Assembly (NCBI RefSeq): GCF_900104785.1
Contig: NZ_LT629733.1
Span: forward strand, 3,034,672-3,098,671
Direction of reading: 5' to 3'
Length of the DNA stretch: 64,000 nt
From: Formosa sp. Hel1_31_208
GTDB taxonomy: Bacteria > Bacteroidota > Bacteroidia > Flavobacteriales > Flavobacteriaceae
Positions 19,346 through 28,935 of this stretch are shown piece by piece. The notes below the pieces were generated by a model. The model saw only the letters and a program-made list of their open reading frames with translations, was not told the DNA's origin and made no database searches. Every line of letters starts with the position of its first letter. Positions within the stretch are counted from its first letter, which is position 1. The position numbers and the translations under genes were made by a program.

Positions 19346-20533
19346 ATGCAAATCAAAACCAACCGCATTGAGTCTATTGATGTTTTAAGAGGTCTTGTAA
19401 TGGTAATTATGGCATTAGATCATGTGAGAGATTATACGAACACGGGCTATCTCTTCATTAATCCAACAAATATGGATTCTACGACACCTGCATTATTTTT
19501 TACGAGATGGATTACCCACTTTTGCGCACCTGTTTTTGTGTTTCTTGCAGGTACCTCTGCATTTTTGTTTGGCTCAAAACAACCAACAAAAAAAAACCTC
19601 TCAAAATTTTTATTTACACGAGGACTCTGGCTAATTTTTATAGAACTAACAGTTGTCAATTTTGCTTGGACTTTTGATATCGGTTTGGGTGTACACATTT
19701 TTCAAGTGATATGGGCTATTGGTATTTGTATGATGTTTCTGGCTGCTTTAATTTATCTACATAAAACACTGTTATTGGTGTTAGGTTTTATCATTCTTAT
19801 TGGTCATAATCTTTTAGATGGCATTACTGTACAAGGCAATGATCCACTTTCATTATTATGGTATTTCACACATCAACAAGGATCAGTAGCATTCAATAAT
19901 GGGGAAAGTTTACTATTTATTGCTTATCCATTTTTACCGTGGTTAGGCATTATGGTTTTAGGCTATTGTTTTGGACATTTTTACCAGAAAGGATTTGATA
20001 TTAAGATTCGTAAAAAGTGGCTACTTTATATGGGTTTAGGTGCTATAGCTCTATTTATAAGTATACGTTTTATTAATATCTACGGAAATTTGACACCTTG
20101 GAGCGAACAAAAAGATGGTGCGCATACATTAATATCTTTTTTAAATACAACTAAATATCCACCATCGTTGTTATATACATTAATGACGCTTGGTCCGGCT
20201 ATGCTGTTTTTATATATTATTGAATCTGTAAAGAATTGGTTTACAAATATTTTAGTAGTCATAGGACGTGTACCATTTTTTTACTACATTATTCATTTGT
20301 ATGTGATTCACCTTTTCGGATTAATAGGTCTGACACTTTTAGGTGAAAATTGGAAAGAATTAGTTTTAACTCCTCAACGATTCATGAGTAAATATCTTGC
20401 TACTAAAGGTTATGATCTATGGGTTACTTACCTGATTTGGTTTATTACTATTGTATTACTCTATCCATTATGCAAAATGTATATGAAATATAAAGCCAAC
20501 AATAAAGACAAATGGTGGTTGAGTTATTTATAG
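19346..20533 (+). CDS. DUF1624-type membrane acyltransferase (heparan-alpha-glucosaminide N-acetyltransferase-like)
   Basis: 395 residues from ATG 19346. The frame runs back to 19301, but the N-terminal MQIKTNRIESIDVLRG fits the family. The signature IESIDVLRGLVMVIMALDHVRDY begins at residue 8, and about ten hydrophobic helices follow. Relatives transfer acetyl groups across the membrane to glycans. The substrate here is unknown. Monocistronic, with its own terminator. Confidence 0.88.
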   Translation: MQIKTNRIESIDVLRGLVMVIMALDHVRDYTNTGYLFINPTNMDSTTPALFFTRWITHFCAPVFVFLAGTSAFLFGSKQPTKKNLSKFLFTRGLWLIFIELTVVNFAWTFDIGLGVHIFQVIWAIGICMMFLAALIYLHKTLLLVLGFIILIGHNLLDGITVQGNDPLSLLWYFTHQQGSVAFNNGESLLFIAYPFLPWLGIMVLGYCFGHFYQKGFDIKIRKKWLLYMGLGAIALFISIRFINIYGNLTPWSEQKDGAHTLISFLNTTKYPPSLLYTLMTLGPAMLFLYIIESVKNWFTNILVVIGRVPFFYYIIHLYVIHLFGLIGLTLLGENWKELVLTPQRFMSKYLATKGYDLWVTYLIWFITIVLLYPLCKMYMKYKANNKDKWWLSYL

Positions 20534-20551
20534 GATTCTAACCTAGAATAG

Positions 20552-20582
20552 AAAAGCACAATCCTAAAATTGTGCTTTTTTT
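20552..20582 (+). terminator. Intrinsic terminator after the acyltransferase
   Basis: Perfect 11-bp stem AAAAGCACAAT/ATTGTGCTTTT with a 6-base loop and a run of Ts. It lies between convergent genes and could stop both. Confidence 0.85.
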
Positions 20583-20618
20583 ATTGGTGTGATTCCTACT
20601 TTTGAAGAATGTTTTTTT

Positions 20619-21959
20619 TTAAATCTCTCTATTAGAATCCCAAGCCTCTAAATAATCTTTAACGGCTTTTACAAATTGTCCGCCAAGCGCACCATTAACG
20701 ACTCTATGATCATAGGAGTGCGATAAGAACATTCTATAACGAATACCTATAAAATCACCTTCAGGAGTTTCGACAACTGCAGGAACTTTTCTAATAGCTC
20801 CTAAAGCTAGTATTCCAACTTGTGGTTGATTGATAATTGGTGTTCCCATGATACTACCAAAAGTACCAACATTAGTTACCGTATAGGTACCACCTTGAAT
20901 ATCGTCTGGTTTTAATTGATTATGACGTGCGCGATTTGCTAAGTCATTTACCTTTTTAGTCATTCCTACTAAATTCAACTGATCTGCATCTTTAATGACA
21001 GGTACAATTAAATTTCCGTCGGCCAAAGCCGCAGCCATTCCTAGATTGACATGCTTCTTTTTAATGATGTTATCCCCTTGTATCGAAATATTCATCATTG
21101 GAAAATCGCGCAATGCTTTTGCCACTGCTTCCATGAATATTGGTGTAAAAGTCAGGTTTTCTCCTTCTCTTTTAAAGAACTCATCTTTCACTTTCTTACG
21201 CCAGTTCCAGATTTTCGTCACATCGGCTTCTATAAAACTCTGCACATGAGCAGACGTTTGCACAGATTCTACCATATGATGAGCAATAAGTTTACCCATT
21301 CTAGTCATCTCTACAATCTCATCATCTCCACTTGCTAACACTGGAGCCGGTTGTGACTTTCTCTCAACTGCATTCACTTGAGCGGCCGCTGGTTTCGCTG
21401 TTTCAGATGGAACAGATTTTACAGGTTCGGATTGCGCGCTTCTTGAATCTAAATATGCTAGAATATCATTTTTGGTCACGCGTCCATCTTTTCCAGAACC
21501 TGGCATCGCATCGAGCTCATTCTGTGTTACCGCTTCTTGTTTTGCAATATTCCTTACTAAGGGTGAATAAAAACGATCTCCTGAGCTTACGATTGGCGCA
21601 GCAGTTTCTTGCGCTACTGTAACTGTTTTTGTCACCTCAGCAACAGCAACCGGTTCTGGAATAGATTCTGATGCTAGGACTTCTCCTTTTGGAGCAGCAG
21701 TTGCTACAGTATCTTCACCATCTATCTCTATAACAGCAATAGTTTGACCTACCTGAACAACATCATCAACTGCAAATAGTATTTCTACTAACACACCATC
21801 TACCTCACTTGGCACTTCACTATCAACTTTGTCTGTAGCAATTTCTAGCACTGCTTCATCAGCTTCAATTGTGTCACCAACCTCTTTTAACCAAGATGTT
21901 ATTGTTGCCTCTGCAACACTCTCTCCCATTTTTGGAAGCTTTAGTTCAAATTTTGCCAT
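20619..21959 (-). CDS. Dihydrolipoamide acyltransferase E2, single lipoyl domain (bkdB/odhB-like)
   Basis: 446 residues. One lipoyl domain covers about residues 2-78, with the lipoylated lysine in EIATDKVDSEVP. A peripheral-subunit-binding domain (SPLVRNIAKQEAV to VTKNDILAYL) follows an Ala/Val/Pro-rich linker, and the catalytic domain ends with SYDHRVVNGALGG (active-site His). It is distinct from the pyruvate dehydrogenase E2 at 53.5 kb, which has two lipoyl domains. Likely the branched-chain or 2-oxoglutarate complex; no E1 or E3 gene is adjacent to decide. Confidence 0.9.
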   Translation of the reverse strand: MAKFELKLPKMGESVAEATITSWLKEVGDTIEADEAVLEIATDKVDSEVPSEVDGVLVEILFAVDDVVQVGQTIAVIEIDGEDTVATAAPKGEVLASESIPEPVAVAEVTKTVTVAQETAAPIVSSGDRFYSPLVRNIAKQEAVTQNELDAMPGSGKDGRVTKNDILAYLDSRSAQSEPVKSVPSETAKPAAAQVNAVERKSQPAPVLASGDDEIVEMTRMGKLIAHHMVESVQTSAHVQSFIEADVTKIWNWRKKVKDEFFKREGENLTFTPIFMEAVAKALRDFPMMNISIQGDNIIKKKHVNLGMAAALADGNLIVPVIKDADQLNLVGMTKKVNDLANRARHNQLKPDDIQGGTYTVTNVGTFGSIMGTPIINQPQVGILALGAIRKVPAVVETPEGDFIGIRYRMFLSHSYDHRVVNGALGGQFVKAVKDYLEAWDSNREI

Positions 21960-22039
21960 ATCTGTAATCTAGCGTCTATAATTTGTTTATGGATTGCAAA
22001 ATTAATGAAAAATCAACACAATTATTGAGATTATTTCAA

Positions 22040-23146
22040 TTAATTATCTGCAATAGATATAACTTCTCCCCTACGTTTGGAGCTATTACTTCCGATGATA
22101 AAGTTAGAGTTTTTTGGAAGAATTTTAAATGTTGACGTACAATTTTTAGGTGTATTGGACAGTATTTCGATGATTGACTTAAAATTAAGATAATTATTGT
22201 CTAAAATATATTCTGTGCCATCAACATAATTAGTAAAATGATTAACCACAATTAATTCCTTTGCCAAAGCAACTTCTACGCGCTTATGATGTTCCGCAGA
22301 CACCAGTACATATTGCTTTGGAGTTTTATGTTCTATTTCCGAAGTGCTACGAAATAAAGGCGCTAATTTTATTCCTAGCCATACAAGTACATTAAAAATT
22401 ACATTAGACTTAAAATGTTTGTCGTAAAAAATTTGCATCGCACCATAAAAACGCTTGGCATAAGTTTCATCTTTTAATGTGCTTTCCCCTTTGTAATGTA
22501 TAACAGTTGTGTTGCCTTGATACATATTGTGATAATTAGCTTTAAGTACTTTGTATGATAAATCTATGTCTTCACCATACATAAAATAGTCTTCGTCAAA
22601 TCCCTGAACCTCATTATATACTGCTCTTCGTATCATCATAAAAGCACCTACAAAAACGGGCACTCTCCCTGTCCCTTTTTCATTTAGATTAGACGCATAA
22701 TAGGATTGGGACATCCCGAGAATTTTTTTGATAGCTATAAAAGGTGTTGGTATATTCCTTTTACTTTCTGGAAGAAAACGCCCTTGCCCATCAATAAGTC
22801 TGCATGATAAAATCCCTAGCTTATGTTTTAACTCCGAAAGACTAAGGAGATGTACAAAAGTATCTTCTGCAACGACCGTATCTGGGTTTAAAATACAAAC
22901 GTATTCTCCTTTGGCCGCTTTTACTCCAATATTATTTCCTTTTGAAAATCCGAAATTTTCTTTGTTTTCAATCAGTTTGATATTTGGGAATACAGTTTTG
23001 ACCATAGCACAGCTACCGTCTACAGAATGGTTATCAACGACAATAATTTCAGATTCTATATCCACCAAAGCCGCTTCGACACTTTTAAGACAGAGTTCTA
23101 AAAAATGGCGTACATTATAATTCAATATGATTACTGAGAGCTTCAA
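22040..23146 (-). CDS. GT2 family glycosyltransferase (rhamnosyltransferase-like)
   Basis: 368 residues. Motifs of the GT-A fold are SVIILNYNV, the DD-like VVDNHSVDGS, NKENFGFSKGNN, and the metal-binding NPDTVV. Further on come GEDIDLSYKVLKA and, after about residue 225, a helix that may sit on the membrane. The extra C-terminal ~70 residues are unfamiliar. Transfers a sugar, probably in surface polysaccharide or lipopolysaccharide synthesis. Isolated from other polysaccharide genes, directly downstream of recR. Confidence 0.88.
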   Translation of the reverse strand: MKLSVIILNYNVRHFLELCLKSVEAALVDIESEIIVVDNHSVDGSCAMVKTVFPNIKLIENKENFGFSKGNNIGVKAAKGEYVCILNPDTVVAEDTFVHLLSLSELKHKLGILSCRLIDGQGRFLPESKRNIPTPFIAIKKILGMSQSYYASNLNEKGTGRVPVFVGAFMMIRRAVYNEVQGFDEDYFMYGEDIDLSYKVLKANYHNMYQGNTTVIHYKGESTLKDETYAKRFYGAMQIFYDKHFKSNVIFNVLVWLGIKLAPLFRSTSEIEHKTPKQYVLVSAEHHKRVEVALAKELIVVNHFTNYVDGTEYILDNNYLNFKSIIEILSNTPKNCTSTFKILPKNSNFIIGSNSSKRRGEVISIADN

Positions 23147-23153
23147 AGGGTCG

Positions 23154-23771
23154 CTAGGATTTTAAGGAGGCTTCAAATGGGATTCTATTTATAATACTTC
23201 TTCCAAGTGTGACTTCATCGGTATATTCCAATTCATTTCCTACAGAAATACCTCTTGCTATGGTAGAGGTTTTTACGTGATATTCCTGAATTTGTTTATA
23301 AATATAAAAATTAGTGGTATCGCCTTCCATAGTAGATCCTAAGGCAAAAATTAGTTCTTTTACCTTACCTTGCTTTACTTTTTCAACCAACGGCTGTATA
23401 TTCAACTCATTAGGTCCAATACCATCCATGGGTGATATCTTTCCACCTAACACATGATACAACCCTCTAAATGAACTCGTGTTTTCGATAGCCATGACAT
23501 CTCGAATATCTTCAACAACACAAACAATATCGTCTACGCGGTTTGGATTAGCACAAATTTCGCATAGCTCTGTATCACTAATGTTATGACAACTTTTACA
23601 GAATTTAATTTTGGTACGCATTTCACTCAAGGCATTAGCAAAATTCAAGGTTTGCTCTTTGGGTTGGCGTAATAAATGCAGTACCAAACGCAAAGCCGTA
23701 CGCTTACCAACACCCGGTAGCTGCGACATTTCATTAACTGCGTTTTCTAATAATTTAGAAGAAAATTCCAT
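23154..23771 (-). CDS. recR: Recombination mediator RecR
   Basis: 205 residues. Helix-hairpin-helix start ([17 protein letters not shown]), four-cysteine zinc finger [16 protein letters not shown], and Toprim core [16 protein letters not shown] with GRYHVLGG-like loop. Acts with RecO/RecF to load RecA on gapped DNA. Its stop lies 7 bases before the start of the glycosyltransferase. Confidence 0.96.
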   Translation of the reverse strand: MEFSSKLLENAVNEMSQLPGVGKRTALRLVLHLLRQPKEQTLNFANALSEMRTKIKFCKSCHNISDTELCEICANPNRVDDIVCVVEDIRDVMAIENTSSFRGLYHVLGGKISPMDGIGPNELNIQPLVEKVKQGKVKELIFALGSTMEGDTTNFYIYKQIQEYHVKTSTIARGISVGNELEYTDEVTLGRSIINRIPFEASLKS

Positions 23772-23817
23772 AGTTGCGAATTTACAATATGTCTAGCAAT
23801 TTCGAATACCTTTACAC

Positions 23818-23852
23818 AAAAAAACCACCATCAGATAACTGACAGTGGTTTT
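23818..23852 (-). terminator. Intrinsic terminator after the T9SS cargo gene
   Basis: Stem AAAACCAC..TCAG with its complement around a TTAT loop (23821-23834 with 23839-23852, two mismatches), then a T run on the minus strand. It closes the gene at 23873. Confidence 0.8.
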
Positions 23853-23872
23853 ACCTTATACTTGAATTAAGC

Positions 23873-26839
23873 TTATTCGATTACTAATTTTTTAGTTACG
23901 AATCCTCTTGAATTATTAATCTTAACAAAATATAGTCCGGTAGCATAATTTGAAACGTCAATTGTCTTAGGTTGAGCTATCGTTTGGTTCTTAGCGAAGT
24001 ACATTAATTTACCTTGAGTATCAAAAATTCGTATCGAGACTTTCTCAGTTTTATCCCAACTCAATGTCACATTTTTATTAGTAGGATTAGGATACATATT
24101 AAATGACTCTAAATCAAACTCACTTAAACTAAGGGTATCATCAAATAGGTCTGAGCGCCATAGTCCGCGTCCATAAGTTGCGGCATAGACTTTTTCATCT
24201 ACTGTATTAATTTCTAATTCACTAATAATCACATTAGGTAAACCGTTACTAAAAGGTTGCCATTCTGTATAGGTATTATCAATATAGTATACACCATAAT
24301 TCATACCTAAATACAAGCCATCAAAACCATTGTCATGCCAAACCAAGGCTTGTGCATTAAAGTTTGGTAAGTTAAGTTGGTATGAGGTCCAATTATCTCC
24401 TCCATTTGTAGAAACAAATACCTTACGACCATCTGTTGTAGCAATTGCAACTTTAGCTGGATCTGAAGGATGAACAGCTATAGAGTTAATATTCCCGAGT
24501 ATTCCAGGTATTTCTGTCCATACGGTATTGACATCTGCATTTGTATTTTTAAACATTCGATTTCCATCAGCGGCATACATCACGTTACTATTAGATGGTG
24601 CTATTTTCAAATGGTTTAAGTCTCCTCCAAAGTTTTGTGAAATACTCGTCCAGAACGTTCCACCATTTACTGATTTATAAACTTCATCATAGCCTGTATA
24701 AATTGTATTTGGTGTTATAGGATCTTGTTCAAAAGGCGTGATCCAGTTTCCTGATTTGCCGTCAGGTTCTGGCAAGCCGGTATAATTTGCACCTCCATTA
24801 AAGGTTTTATATAATGACCCAAACTGAGAGGTCCCGTAAAGTATGTTACTATCATTTTTATCTACAAACGATTCCATTCCATCAGCACCTAACCAATCTG
24901 ACCAAACGCCATCAGCTGCTCTCACAGATGTACCATTATCTTGAGATCCTCCGGTAACGATTACAGGATCGGTTTGACTAATTCCAATTTTATAAAATTG
25001 TCTAATTCCTAAACCTGTTGTTAAGTCTCTATAAAATGTTGAATTTACTGTTGTTGGGTTGTCTGCGACATAAACGCCACCATCAGTCCCGGCATAAAGT
25101 TTACCTTCAATAAATTCTAATATATCCACATCAGCATGACAATAGCCAATATTTAGTGAAGCTGCATTTCCAGGAACCCATTGAGAAGTTATACCAAAAG
25201 TAGTTCCCCCATCAGTAGAACGCCACGTATTAATACCAGCAATATGAACATCATCAATATTAGTTGGGTTAATAGCTATATCCATATCTCTTGGTGCTTG
25301 TCCTAAATTATCATTAGCATTGGTATCATATCCAAAATAATTCTTATTGTTATGATCTAACTCAGTGAATGTGTTTCCACTATTATCAGAGCGATGAAAA
25401 CCTGCAAAGGTTCCATTTTGAGCTTCTAAGACATATACAACATCTGGATTAGCAGGTGAAACACCAATCATTTTTGGCCCTCCTGCAAAGGTATTAGGAC
25501 TAGTTTCAAAGCCATCTTCAAAAACAGTCCCTAATGTTGCATCATTTATTGACACATCATCTAATGTTAATCCGCGACCATAGAATGACGTTCCTTCAAA
25601 TGCCACATAATAATCAGAACTCGGATTAGGCAATGCTAGTGTAATATCATTCCATGTTGCTGATTCTGAGGTATATTCTGCCAATTCTATCCAGCTTCCG
25701 CCGGCTGATGTTTTATATAAAACTCTCACGGTATCTATATCTCCTGCCCAATTTACATTGGTATACGAAAAGCTTACAGTTGGGCTAGAAGCACCTGTTA
25801 AATCTAAAGCTGGTGTTATCAAATTAGTTGTTGGTTCTGAGAAATTACCAATATAGAAAAGTGCCATTCCAGAACCTGTTCTTGGCGTTACCGAATTATT
25901 CTGATTAGATCCTGATGTGGTCCAATCATTAGTTCCACTTACAAATTCTTGAGTCCAAGACCCTAATCCGTTTGGAGATGTAAAAGTAGTTCCTCCATCT
26001 GTGGACTTAAAGAAAGACGTTCCTGAGGCGTAAATAACATTAGTATCTCCAGGCTTAAACTCTATGTCATAGCCATTGGTTGCGCTAGAGGTGATCCTCG
26101 TCCATGTGGCTCCTGTATCTGTAGATTTAAAAATCCCTCCACCTTCAACAGAACAATACATTTTACTGGTATCTGTTGGATCTATTAAAATTTTGTTCAC
26201 ATTACCGTTTCCTGTATCGGCTAACAATGACCATGTAGCCCCTGCATCAACCGATTTAAAAATTGTTCCGCTAGTCGTTCCCCAATAATAAATAGAAGCG
26301 TTAGTGGGATCTATAGCTAAGGCGTAAACGACAAGGTTAGAAAGGTCATCTGTTAAGACATCCCAAGTCACTCCACCATCAAGTGTTTTCCATACACCTC
26401 CAGAATTTGCTCCAACAATCATATGATCTGAATTACCACTCTCGGCTGCAATGGCTGTAATACGACCAACTCCTGGGTTCCATCCACTACTTTGATTCCA
26501 ATAAACAGGACCTAATTCTTCCCAACTTCCAACGGTAGTTCTAGCAAGAGTTGTCGATTCATTTAAATAGCTATTATAGGCTTCGAGCTCATTGAAATAA
26601 AACTCAGGCGATTTTAACATGCCATTTTCGTCCATATTTCTTAAAGCTTGATATTCCCAACGTTTGTATGGTTTATAGCCTCGTCCTCTTTCGGTTCCAA
26701 CTAATGCAAAATGGGCTTCAGCGGCTGTTTGAATCTCAGCAACCGTATAGGTGCCTTGTGCAATCATTTGTCTGTAGTCTTGAGACCAAACCACAGTAAA
26801 CGAGAAAAGAAAAGCCAATAGTAGGTAAAAATTTTTCAT
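23873..26839 (-). CDS. Secreted T9SS cargo with sortilin/BNR-type beta-propeller repeats
   Basis: 988 residues with signal peptide (LLLAFLFSFTVVWSQ). Repeated Asp-box-like segments (GGVWKTLDGGVTWDV, FKSVDAGATWS, KSTDTGATWT, RSTDGGTTFG, KTFNGGANYT, VSTNGGDNWT) mark a VPS10/sortilin-like propeller. An unrelated beta-sandwich lies near residues 300-440. The end carries a type A sorting tail (FNMYPNPTNKNVTLSW to GLYFVKINNSRGFVTKKLVIE) that sends the protein through the type IX system to the surface. Function: probable surface or extracellular binding protein; no catalytic site seen. Confidence 0.9.
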   Translation of the reverse strand: MKNFYLLLAFLFSFTVVWSQDYRQMIAQGTYTVAEIQTAAEAHFALVGTERGRGYKPYKRWEYQALRNMDENGMLKSPEFYFNELEAYNSYLNESTTLARTTVGSWEELGPVYWNQSSGWNPGVGRITAIAAESGNSDHMIVGANSGGVWKTLDGGVTWDVLTDDLSNLVVYALAIDPTNASIYYWGTTSGTIFKSVDAGATWSLLADTGNGNVNKILIDPTDTSKMYCSVEGGGIFKSTDTGATWTRITSSATNGYDIEFKPGDTNVIYASGTSFFKSTDGGTTFTSPNGLGSWTQEFVSGTNDWTTSGSNQNNSVTPRTGSGMALFYIGNFSEPTTNLITPALDLTGASSPTVSFSYTNVNWAGDIDTVRVLYKTSAGGSWIELAEYTSESATWNDITLALPNPSSDYYVAFEGTSFYGRGLTLDDVSINDATLGTVFEDGFETSPNTFAGGPKMIGVSPANPDVVYVLEAQNGTFAGFHRSDNSGNTFTELDHNNKNYFGYDTNANDNLGQAPRDMDIAINPTNIDDVHIAGINTWRSTDGGTTFGITSQWVPGNAASLNIGYCHADVDILEFIEGKLYAGTDGGVYVADNPTTVNSTFYRDLTTGLGIRQFYKIGISQTDPVIVTGGSQDNGTSVRAADGVWSDWLGADGMESFVDKNDSNILYGTSQFGSLYKTFNGGANYTGLPEPDGKSGNWITPFEQDPITPNTIYTGYDEVYKSVNGGTFWTSISQNFGGDLNHLKIAPSNSNVMYAADGNRMFKNTNADVNTVWTEIPGILGNINSIAVHPSDPAKVAIATTDGRKVFVSTNGGDNWTSYQLNLPNFNAQALVWHDNGFDGLYLGMNYGVYYIDNTYTEWQPFSNGLPNVIISELEINTVDEKVYAATYGRGLWRSDLFDDTLSLSEFDLESFNMYPNPTNKNVTLSWDKTEKVSIRIFDTQGKLMYFAKNQTIAQPKTIDVSNYATGLYFVKINNSRGFVTKKLVIE

Positions 26840-26999
26840 AATGAATAATGGTTAGAATTAAGTACATTGAAATGTTTAGAGACCATGAAAAACTGTTATT
26901 TCAGAAAAACATGGTGCTTCATTAGAAATTACTTAATATTGTTTACAATTTTTTACGAAAATAAGATATTTGAATTAAATCTTCGCTAAACTTGCAAAT

Positions 27000-28436
27000 A
27001 TGTCGACGAACGCCATCATTTTCCTCATTCTAGCCTATTTTGGTGTCTTAATTTTAATTTCTTATTTCACGGGTAAAACATCCGGAAATGAGGCGTTTTT
27101 TAAAGGGAATAAACAATCACCATGGTACGTTGTTGCTTTTGGGATGATAGGTGCATCACTTTCAGGAGTTACCTTTATTTCTGTTCCTGGCTGGATTGAG
27201 GCCTCTCAGTTTAGCTATATGCAGGTCGTATTGGGCTATATCGTTGGTTACCTCGTCATAGGAACAGTACTCTTACCCTTATATTATCGACTCAATTTAA
27301 CATCAATATATACGTATTTAGAAACGCGATTTGGAAATTATGCATATAAGACAGGTTCGTCCTTCTTTCTAATCTCCAGAATAGTTGGCGCGAGTTTCAG
27401 ATTATATCTCGTCGCCAATGTACTGCAAATTGTATTATTTGATGAATTAGGGGTGAGTTTCTGGCAAACAGTGACCATTACAGTATTACTCATATGGCTT
27501 TACACATTTAAGTCTGGAATTAAAACGATAGTTTGGACAGATACCTTGCAAACACTTTTTATGCTTGTCGCTGTAGGCGTCGCTATTTATTTCGTTAGTG
27601 ATGAACTGGGAATAGAAAGCGGAAATCTACTAGGTTACGTACTCGATAGCGATCTTTCTAAAATGTTCTTTTTTGATGATTATAAATCCGGGAACTATTT
27701 TTGGAAGCAATTTATTTCTGGAGCCTTTATTGCTATTGTTATGACGGGTTTAGATCAAGATATGATGCAAAAGAATCTCACCTGTAGATCTTTAAAAGAT
27801 GCTCAAAAAAACATGTTTTGGTTTACCATTGTTTTGACCATTGTCAATTTTGTGTTTTTAAGTTTAGGTTTGCTACTCACTATATATGCTCAGCAAAATG
27901 GTATTGATGCGCATAAAGATGATCTTTTTCCTATTTTGGCTAAACATCATTTAGGAGTTGGTGTTTTTGCTTTTTTCTTGTTAGGCCTTATTGCTGCTGC
28001 CTACTCAAGTGCAGACAGTGCCTTAACCTCACTAACAACCTCTTTTAGCATTGACATTTTAGATATTGAAAAAAAATACACCCAAGAACAACAAGTCGTC
28101 ACCAGAAAACGAATCCATGTGGTCATTTCATTGGTGCTTATTCTAGTCATCATCGCTTTTAAATATATCATTAAAGATGAAAGTGTGATCGCTAAATTAT
28201 TTGTTTTTGCAGGCTATACTTACGGACCTTTACTTGGTTTATATGCCTTTGGTTTATTTACATCTTGGAATGTAAAGGATAAATTAGTGCCAATGATTGC
28301 GCTATTATCACCCATACTATCTTATCTCATTAGTGTTAATAGCCTTAAATGGTTCGGATTTGAATTTGGATTCTTTATTTTAATTCTTAACGGACTATTA
28401 ACCTTTCTAGGTTTAATACTGATTCGTAGACAATAA
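27000..28436 (+). CDS. Sodium:solute symporter (SSS family)
   Basis: 478 residues with about 13 hydrophobic helices. The N-terminus (FLILAYFGVLILISYFTGK) and the FGMIGASLSGVTFISVPGW stretch match the SSS family, whose Na+ site uses residues in TM1 and TM8. Substrate is not deducible by eye; relatives carry sugars, amino acids or carboxylates. The 3' end overlaps the convergent CoA-binding gene by 24 bases. Confidence 0.92.
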   Translation: MSTNAIIFLILAYFGVLILISYFTGKTSGNEAFFKGNKQSPWYVVAFGMIGASLSGVTFISVPGWIEASQFSYMQVVLGYIVGYLVIGTVLLPLYYRLNLTSIYTYLETRFGNYAYKTGSSFFLISRIVGASFRLYLVANVLQIVLFDELGVSFWQTVTITVLLIWLYTFKSGIKTIVWTDTLQTLFMLVAVGVAIYFVSDELGIESGNLLGYVLDSDLSKMFFFDDYKSGNYFWKQFISGAFIAIVMTGLDQDMMQKNLTCRSLKDAQKNMFWFTIVLTIVNFVFLSLGLLLTIYAQQNGIDAHKDDLFPILAKHHLGVGVFAFFLLGLIAAAYSSADSALTSLTTSFSIDILDIEKKYTQEQQVVTRKRIHVVISLVLILVIIAFKYIIKDESVIAKLFVFAGYTYGPLLGLYAFGLFTSWNVKDKLVPMIALLSPILSYLISVNSLKWFGFEFGFFILILNGLLTFLGLILIRRQ

Positions 28437-28775
28437 TACTAAAGTACACGCCTCTTCAAAATAAATATTGTGTTGTTTTAAGATATTTTGAAATTCAGGA
28501 TTTTCAGTACCTGGATTAAAAATAATACGCCTTGGTTGTAATGCGATGACATAGTCGTAGAACGGCTTTTGTCGACTCGGGTTTAAATAAAGTGTCACCG
28601 TATGAATTTCTTGATAGGGCATTAGATTGGTGTCTATATTTATTCCACCAACCTCTCCTTCTCTCAAACCAAAGGCCACAACCTCATGGCCAGAATCTAT
28701 CAATCTGTTAATTGCAAAATTAGAATAACGCTGCGGTTTTAATGATGCACCTAAAACCAATGTCTTTTTTACCAT
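28413..28775 (-). CDS. CoA-binding domain protein
   Basis: 120 residues from ATG 28775 (MVKKTLVLGASLKPQRYSN), a Rossmann-fold CoA-binding domain. An upstream extension of the frame to 28826 lacks family similarity. The family binds CoA or acyl-CoA; individual roles are mostly unknown. The stop lies within the 3' end of the symporter gene on the opposite strand. Confidence 0.87.
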   Translation of the reverse strand: MVKKTLVLGASLKPQRYSNFAINRLIDSGHEVVAFGLREGEVGGINIDTNLMPYQEIHTVTLYLNPSRQKPFYDYVIALQPRRIIFNPGTENPEFQNILKQHNIYFEEACTLVLLSTNQY

Positions 28776-28935
28776 TGCAATTGTTTTGAGACAAAAGTAC
28801 AATTCATTGCATAATGGCTCTTGCAAATGTTAAAAAAATGTTAAGGTGCGTTAAAACGAGTAACACCTTGAGGAAGTAATCGTCTATGTTAATACAATCA
28901 AATTAATTTCATCAATCTAAATCAATCAATCAAAA

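Noticed and set aside
20619..21959. The single-lipoyl E2 as a duplicate of the pyruvate dehydrogenase E2
   Set aside because: Length, number of lipoyl domains and active-site context differ, so it belongs to another 2-oxo acid complex.
24000..26700. Internal repeats of the T9SS cargo gene as DNA tandem repeats
   Set aside because: They are divergent protein-level Asp-box repeats, not tandem DNA copies.
28413..28436. 24-base overlap of symporter and CoA-binding 3' ends as a regulatory antisense
   Set aside because: Short tail-to-tail overlaps are common in compact genomes; no further support.
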